A DNA stretch of 64,000 nt, from the NCBI GenBank assembly GCA_936440205.1, contig OW387135.1, positions 23,972,792-24,036,791 on the forward strand, given 5' to 3'. The notes beneath the pieces were generated by a model that saw only the letters and a program-made list of their open reading frames with translations, made no database searches and was not told the DNA's origin. A program made the position numbers and the translations under genes. Origin of the DNA: Lepidonotus clava. Lineage: Eukaryota > Annelida > Polychaeta > Phyllodocida > Polynoidae. Below are positions 57,305 through 64,000 of the stretch, piece by piece (within the stretch, counting starts at the first letter, position 1; each line of letters starts with the position of its first letter).

Positions 57305-57448
57305 AGAACTAACCTCGGGTACACTCAGCCTTGATCATTGCCCCTTGTCTCAGCCTATTTTCAGGGTCTCGGGCAAAGCCCTCGACCCTGAAAATAGGCT
57401 TCGACAGGGGGCAATAATCGCGGCTTCGTTCCCCCTCGGTTAGTTCTG
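57305..57448. mobile_element. Long hairpin (fold-back) element
   Basis: The two halves are imperfect mirror images around about 57376: AAGAACTAACCTCGGG against CCCTCGGTTAGTTCT at the edges, and ATTGCCCC ... CCTATTTTCAGGGTC against GACCCTGAAAATAGG ... GGGGCAAT inside. Each arm is about 70 bp with few mismatches and the loop is tiny. It looks like a fold-back MITE; an RNA from here would form one long stem. Confidence 0.8.
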
Positions 57449-58954
57449 TGTATGTATTGTATCTTCATACATACGGCCAGCATTCAGTCAGAGTAAAGCT
57501 TTGTTGTTGTGAGTTAACCATCCTGGAAAGGTTGTGTTCTAGGAGCTTAATCCTGGAGTTGGAATTGAAGCTGATAGACTGCTTAGATGGCAGGAATGAA
57601 TAAAGAACATCCTTTCACGTGAGTATTATGTCTTACATAATACTGGAACTATTATTATGTTTTGGACGACAGCAGTTAATTGAGGAGGAGACTGCGATAG
57701 GAGCTAGCTATTGTCCAAAGGTGAAACAACCTCTTAAAGTAACCTTAACATTAATAGATAATTAACAGCATATAGTTCACTATCTAGAATTAAAAAAGAA
57801 AAATCAAATTTTAAAGAATTACATTTTTCTCACCAGGCGGTGCTAGTGTGCCTCTCCCAAAGTCCCTCAAGAGAATTATTTTTCAAAACCAGGTGGCGCC
57901 ATAACAGTGAGTGATACCTTTAGCCTCAACTGTCTTTTTGATCATACATAATCAGTTGCTGATACTGCTTTTGGAAAAGGCGGGGGCGCACTTATAGAAA
58001 GCGCCCCCCTACCTTTTCCTCCTATAAATATACATAAAAAAAAGTCTAAATTCTAAAATGGGGCACCCTTGAAAAAGAAATCCTTAATGGATTTGGGGTC
58101 GAATTTTACTTTTTTTAAACTCAAGATTACAAAAAGATTGATAAAAAGGGCCCCATGCAAACACACATATGATTTTAAACAACGATTTACCATTTGTATT
58201 CATTTATTTGACAGAAAATGGCACAATACACAATTTACATGCAGCAGTTTTATTTATGTTAGGCTAATACATCTGCTTGATATGCCTCATGCAATAGTTA
58301 CAAAGCCAACAGGGTCGATGCAAATGTCCTTAAATCAGATAAAAATCCTTTTCTACAACCTGCAAGAAAATGAATAGACATATGTTGCCTTATTTAAGGA
58401 ATTAACATTGAAAAGATGTTGTTTATATCAAGGACATACTCATACATCAACATATAATACGTTTATATGAAATATCACAGGCACATTATAAATGGTCTTA
58501 AGAAAAATACATTTTACACAGAATGCTGGCTCCTTATAATATCATTGTCATCACACAAAATGAACCAATTATGTTAATGTCCTTAACATACTAACAAAAG
58601 TTAATTCCGTTAATGGTTCTATTAGATAACATTCTGTGAAAAACAATGCATGTAAATAACATTCAAAGCATTTTTTACAGTTCATACCAAAATATATAAT
58701 GTCTATTAGTTCCAGATATCACAGTCACTTTGACAATAAAATAAAAACATCCCTCCATTAGCTCAAATATATATGTAGCCATCACTATAAGGGACATAAA
58801 TTTTAATAAACAACAAAATATACATCTTTTGATGACTCGCTTTTGGTCGATAAAAAAATTAAAGAATCATACAATACATTCCTAATACAATTCTACATAA
58901 TTAATATAAATCTAAATAGTGATATATACACGTGTAGAAATGGGTTGAGTTGCC

Positions 58955-61900
58955 TCAGATGTTGGCCGATTTCCTGGTTGGCATGACACGGGCGTTAGCA
59001 TTCATCATCTCATTCAAGAAACGTGTGTAGGGAATCCTGCCTGAGACGTCTTCGTCAAAACGGCTCATCACATGGTAGACCTCGTCCTCGTCAAGGATCA
59101 CGTTGGCCAGTTTCAGCACAGATCTGAACTCAGGCATACTCAAGTAACCCTCGTTGTTTACATCCAGCTTACGGAAAGCACGACGCAGCTTCTTCCAGTC
59201 ACCAGCAAGCTAGATGAATGAAATAAACAATAAGGGATCTTAGTCAAAGCAAAGGAAATAATCCGAAGTATATTCAGGTAACCCTGAGTTTGTGTTATGA
59301 TGTTATCAAGTGTGAATTTGCAGTAATTTTTTATTATATCTTAATTGGGATAGGTCTAGTTTGATTGGAAAAAATGAAATTAGACAAAAATTTAAAAATT
59401 GACATTCCTGAAAAATATGATTAACTTATGTCCTTACAATGACATAATGCAGAAATTCATTAGAAGATTCTTTTGTTGTTGTTGCAATTATCAAGGTTTT
59501 ATTACATCATAAAGAAAGTGGCAAGGGTATATTATAGTCTAACATCATTTAACCATTATGATAATACGCAAAAAAATGTTAATGCAATTAAAGATATGAA
59601 TCTAAATAATTGTTTTAGGATTATCTATATATATTTATACATATATAATATACATTTTGACATTGGTTCATTAATAAATTGATGCATGCAATATTTACAT
59701 AATTGATTTTGAACAGTACCAAATATGCTATGGACACAAGCAAAAAAACTAAGAGTTCAAAACTGTCTTATAGTAGTGATAGCATGTTTTCATGTAATTC
59801 CACGATCTCGTAGCATGATATACAATTGATGCAAACTAAATTGTATTGTAAGACATGCGACAAGTAGAAACAAAACATAGGTACGTAAATGAAAGTTGGT
59901 AGGCAAAGTTATGATTACCCTCAACTGTAAAATCAAACAAAAGCAATTGCTACGGTTATTCATGTATCGAAAGTCAAAAAGGGATTACTGACTGCTTAAT
60001 CATTAGCCCTGGATCATCAGAACATAATAAAACAAAAATAACATATGTCACCATACTCATTTTTTATCATGTAAAATAGGGAACAGGAGGGCGGTAACTA
60101 TAGAAACCCATGGGAACCTGAAAGTTTGCACTATAACATGTCCCTAGGAAACTTGAAATTCATTACAGCCTCACCAAACCTCATTCCAATTCTTTTAAGA
60201 TCCAGATGAAAATGTTTATGAAAAAAAAGTAGGGGTCACCAATGATATATGATTGCTCGAGCCAATTGTAACCTTCACAAGTGGAGATTTCTGTACATTC
60301 CTTTGTGAGTGTTTTCTTTCTTAGCAATTTAATTTTATGTCTCGACTAATGAAATTTGTTGATCTGAATTGGAATTTTACATATAGTAGTGGCCGAAAAA
60401 GAATTTTTTGAATTTTGAGGGATTTAATTTTTCACACCAGGTGGCACCACTGTGCAAGTTTTGAAATCTCTTAAATACTTGGTTGAGGGGGATTATTTTC
60501 TACAATTTATCTTGATTTTGATTTAGAAATAATGTTTAACCCAAACTCAAGACGGAACTTTTAGATTTTGAAGTTCTGCATTTTTACTCACCAGGTGACA
60601 CTAGTATTACCAGTCAGTATAATCCCTTTAAAGATGTGTTTTTGCAATGCTTTTTGTTATAGATTGCATATATATTCATTATGTAAGTGGCTCCCAAGAG
60701 TTTTGAGGATTAATTTTTGACATTATTTTCATGTCCCATTCTATACTCAAGATCACACGTTTATATAATCATTGAATTCTTATCGTACTCTCCCAATTTC
60801 GTCCTCTCCCAATTTCACGCATTTTGTTGTCGTGAAGTTTTTGATTGATCCACATGGTTTTATATGTTTTTCATACACATCTTAATGTTTATGCATTCAC
60901 AACAATGCGCATCGATATGCGCAGCGCCCAATTAATGCGCTGACAGTACTTACATGTTGCCTTAGTTTGGAGGTGACCCCGTGGAGTCCCTTCTGTGGGG
61001 GCTCGGCGATGTCGGCCAGCGGTAAGGAGGGGTTGGGCTGCTGGAGGAGGGACAGCATGTTGTTACCATGACGCCACACAGGCTTCTTGGCGGCGAACGG
61101 CTTCAAGAACTCAAGGTAGGACACTCTGCAAGGACAAGAATATAACAATTATGAATACATGTAAATGGGGGATTATGATTATGATTATTTCTAAAGCTTA
61201 ATATTGCAAATAGGCCTATGGGAATTCATGATGTTCACCTTGCTTCGTCATATCCCATTAATAATAAAATTTACGTATTGCTATCAGGTTATTTCATTAT
61301 TGTTCAAATAACTCCAAAAAAATGTACTATAGACCTAGAACTTACACGTTCAATTGGTCAAAATAAACATAAAAATAAAACAGAAGTGGTATTCGTGGGG
61401 GCCTAATACTGCCGCAAAGCACTGGGGATATTCTTTCACGAATGTTTTGTTTTGATAATTCTACTGTTAATGAATATGGGCTACAGATTTTCGTAGATCC
61501 ATTGGAAGACATCACGTTAAGAGATACTGACAAGGATTTATAGACCTTTTATCTTCACCAAAACGGCGGCTACAGCGGTGTCACCTATGCCAAGGTGCCT
61601 GGATTATTGACTCAACGAATTATGTTATCTCTCAAAGAATTATGTTATCTCTGTCTGGCTGACAAGCTTGAATATAAACTTGTATATGCATTAGTCTAAC
61701 ATCTTGAATCATGATTCTTGAGTTTCAACTCACCTGTTGTCGCGGTGTACGTCAAACCTCGTGGTTATGGCCTCCAGCTCGTGTTCACTGAGGTGCACAC
61801 ACAGCTCGGTGAGCACGTCCCTGAACTCCTCCCGACTCACCAGACCCGTCTTGTACGGGTCCATGGCGTGGAACTCCCGCCGCAAGTCCTCCCACATGTA

Positions 61901-63481
61901 GTCAATCTGTAAAAGAAATTGAAACATATATGGTTAGGATTTTATCCTAGAAAGTTACATCTCAGTTTTTTTTTATGTTAGGGGCCTTCCATTTAGTACG
62001 TACGCACATTAAAAAAAATCTCAGACCCCCAGCCCCACTGGACAGAAATATGCATTGAATTTGTACTAGAACATATGCACACTTTCAAAAATCTCAGAAC
62101 CCCCCCCCCCCCCCCTTGATGCATACATACTTAATGGAAGGCCCCTTATACTTGTTGTTATATTTTGATCATGCAAATGCTGCCCCATTCCGGTAAATGT
62201 CGGCCTATAGGGTATTTCACTTCAAAACGGGATAGCATATGATCCTGTGTTACACATTGTCACTACTCAATATCAAAGAAAGTAATAAGATCGAGATAAG
62301 ATCAAGGATGTTTGCTTAATCATTAATACCAGAGACGGATCCAGACATCTCTCTCTCTCTCTCTAAAAAAAAAAAAGGGGGGGGGGGCGCCTTATTGTAA
62401 AAATCTCCGCTGGACCTCAAGGTCTGAGAATTTTACATTAAAAAAAATCTAAATTTCACCATAATTAGAGGGAATACGGGCTAAATTGTTATTATTCAGT
62501 GTACCTAAAAATAATAAGATGTCTTCTTATGGATACTAAACTATGTTAGTAGCATGTCAGTGAACCCAAAAGATCCAATGATCAAATTATTGGAATCACT
62601 TCTACAATTTGAGATCAAAATTTGCATAATTTTCGAAAAGTTACCTTGGCCCTGAGGCTGTCCTGCAGCATGTCGCCAGCACAGTTCAGCTTACGCGACC
62701 TGATCATAAAGTCGGCGTCGCCCCGCTGTGGAGGTCGCACCTACAAGGGTAACACACCAAGAGATAAGAATTCATAATCATGTTGTACACTTCAAATGCT
62801 AACTTAATGGTTAATTGAAGAGTATAATACCATCACAAAACTGTCTGTGGAAGAAATGAAGATTAAGTATTGAAAATTACTATGATAAACTCATCTAACG
62901 CTCATAAAATTCCTTTTTCGATCTTATTAGAGACGAAAGGATGACCAGTTGATAATGATTACAACTAATGAATGCGTTGAATATAAATGTATTACTTCTT
63001 TTGGCGAAAAATAACTTTATATGCATTATAATGGTACTGTTTCTCGGTATGAAATGCATTGCTTTGCATTCCGTATGCTGATTTTGCTACCGAATTTAAA
63101 AATCGGCAGTTAAAATAAAGCTTTCGTATATACATGTCATATATCATTAGAAAGATTTTACAATTTTGTTTCTAATTATTATTGTGTGCAAGATTTATAA
63201 TTTAATGACATGGTTCATGAAAAACATAAGACAAATACAAAATAGCCAATATCAAAATTGGTATATGGAATACTGCCCTAATAGAGGAACGTGCTTGCGT
63301 TACGTAGGCCTACAATTGAGGACTAGATCTGACCTTGGAGTTGGGGTAGGAGGCGGACTTGATGGAGAAGCCAAAGTGCCTGGTGAACTGCTGGAAGTCG
63401 AGAGACTTGTCCTGGTTGGTGATGAAGGTCTTCCACAGGTCGCGGATCTCCCCGCGGGTAATCTCAGGGGTAACGTTGAAC
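58955..63481 (-). CDS. EFCAB6: EF-hand protein, EFCAB6-like, last five exons (5' part outside the window)
   Basis: Minus-strand exons: 63334-63481 (first base completes a codon), 62645-62740, 61734-61906, 60954-61125, 58955-59209 (stop TGA). All junctions are GT-AG and in phase, giving 280 visible residues. They hold a chain of EF-hand pairs: DPYKTGLVSREE and DVHRDNRVSYLE (good loops, Asp at 1 and Glu at 12), DVNNEGYLSMPE (good), DEDVSGRIPYTR (Arg at position 12, probably weak for calcium), and a degenerate hand in exon 1 (FITNQDKSLDFQQF). The repeated pairs, linkers such as RGDADFMIRSRKL and the C-terminal position fit EFCAB6, a large multi-EF-hand protein linked in mammals to DJ-1 and sperm. 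The EF-hand call is firm; the EFCAB6 name rests on memory of layout. No earlier exon is visible in the last 500 bp. Confidence 0.8.
61981..62145. mobile_element. PIF/Harbinger-like MITE in an intron of the EF-hand gene
   Basis: GGGGCCTTCCATTTAGTACG, continuing TACGCA, is mirrored by TGCATACATACTTAATGGAA, continuing GGCCCC, about 26 bp with a few mismatches. TTA on both sides (61978-61980 and 62146-62148) matches the 3-bp target of PIF/Harbinger elements. 165 bp, with a 15-base C run (62101-62115) inside. Confidence 0.85.
62342..62387. repeat. Compound simple repeat CT / A run / G run
   Basis: CTCTCTCTCTCT is followed by a run of about a dozen A and about a dozen G, then CGCC. The adjacent GGATCCAGAC wording resembles GGTCTGGATC beside the G run at 34.06 kb, so both G runs may be ends of one repeat family. 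Confidence 0.6.
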
Positions 63482-63625
63482 CTACAAACGCAAGCGATGA
63501 AATTGATATGAGTCTGGGTTATCAAAGATTTCATAAATTGAATTGAATATATCTTATGTCACTTATCACGTAACACCTGGAAGAACATGTAAACACATGA
63601 AGATGTTAATTGAATAAGATTTTCA

Positions 63626-63850
63626 AAAAAAAAAAAAAAAAAAAAAAAAAAGGCCTGGTGCCACTGGCCATTGCATGTAGTGCCCTGCCTATGGGAGATT
63701 GCATATAAAAGAACTCCTGCCTCATTAAAGGTGTAGGGGTATGGTCTCTACTTTCTCATATATAGTTTCGATCATCCAGGAGCAAGGGTGAAATATCCCA
63801 GTGCTCCAGGACCACCGAGTCTGGTGGTTCAAATTAACAAACAAACTGAC
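63626..63850. mobile_element. SINE-like dispersed repeat with poly(A) and AACAAACAAAC edges
   Basis: A pure A run (63626-63651) is followed by GGCCTGGTGCCACTGGCC, GTGCTCCAGGACCACCGAGT and a right edge AATTAACAAACAAAC. The layout resembles mollusc SINEs with a GTTTGTTTG tail read on the minus strand. No target duplication was found. It lies just upstream of the first visible EF-hand exon. Confidence 0.4.
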
Positions 63851-64000
63851 ATGTGAGAGTAAGTAACCCTACCCTAAATTGAAGAATAGCATTCCCATGA
63901 TAGCCACTATGTGTAGATACTTTGGGAATAGGGCAAGGTTGGGTAATATGGGCATACCAGGTATTATGGGTACCCTCAACATTACATATTCCTGCATTAT

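Larger units (their letters stand above)
55951..58954. other. Intergenic; possible plus-strand promoter region and 3' flank of the EF-hand gene
   Basis: AT-rich with short frames only. It holds a pair of near-palindromes, a promoter-like GC patch at 57.06-57.24 kb, a long hairpin element (57305-57448) and two CTCF-like motifs at 57831 and 57887. The last 0.7 kb is probably the 3' UTR of the EF-hand gene; minus-strand AATAAA is at 58249-58254. Confidence 0.45.

Noticed and set aside
1-64000. tRNA genes, rRNA, CRISPR arrays, operons
   Set aside because: No cloverleaf-compatible A/B box pair, rRNA segment or regular spacer array was seen; introns and repeats show a eukaryotic nuclear locus.

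Overview
This window is eukaryotic: AT-rich intergenic DNA, genes split by GT-AG introns, short interspersed repeats and many mobile-element remains. The proteins are of animal type. A SINE that opens with a gagtgagtg run and carries a 'TTTTACGCCG' block is the kind I know from gastropod molluscs such as abalone. I infer a marine mollusc, probably a gastropod; the species cannot be fixed from the sequence.

Three host genes are well supported, all on the minus strand. (1) EIF4E, the mRNA cap-binding translation factor, is complete: seven coding exons between 9592 and 16411, 213 aa. (2) A casein kinase 1 delta/epsilon gene (CSNK1D/E, the Drosophila doubletime family) is complete: eight coding exons between 24020 and 32957, 428 aa, with a non-coding 5' exon near 33.07 kb. 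(3) The last five exons of an EF-hand gene, best matched to EFCAB6, lie between 58955 and 63481; the gene continues past the right edge. Exon coordinates were set by splice-site and phase agreement, and every junction closes in frame. A plus-strand terminal exon (350-589) of an unrecognised gene enters from the left.

Layout: 0-7 kb is intergenic, with a very recent tandem duplication (4559-6046) and a minisatellite of CTCF-like motifs (6328-6674). 7-16.5 kb is EIF4E and its 3' flank. 16.5-33.5 kb is CSNK1D/E with a long 3' flank. 33.5-36 kb is intergenic with a terminal-inverted-repeat element. 36-56 kb is a stack of LTR retroelement fossils. 56-58.9 kb is intergenic, with a possible plus-strand promoter and first exon. 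58.9-63.5 kb is the EF-hand gene.

The retroelement stack is the most striking part. An old outer LTR element with gag and protease but no visible reverse transcriptase (35961-55950) has been split by three Ty3/Gypsy elements, each with its own LTRs and 5-bp target duplication: 36541-41914 (minus), 43123-50349 (plus) and 50588-55399 (minus). Two of these hold copies of one MITE family, and the plus-strand one also holds a 1.75-kb LTR-like insert. Several small DNA elements lie in host introns, including one MITE inside another.

The host genes do not form an operon. Any functional link (translation initiation, clock kinase, EF-hand protein) would be accidental proximity.
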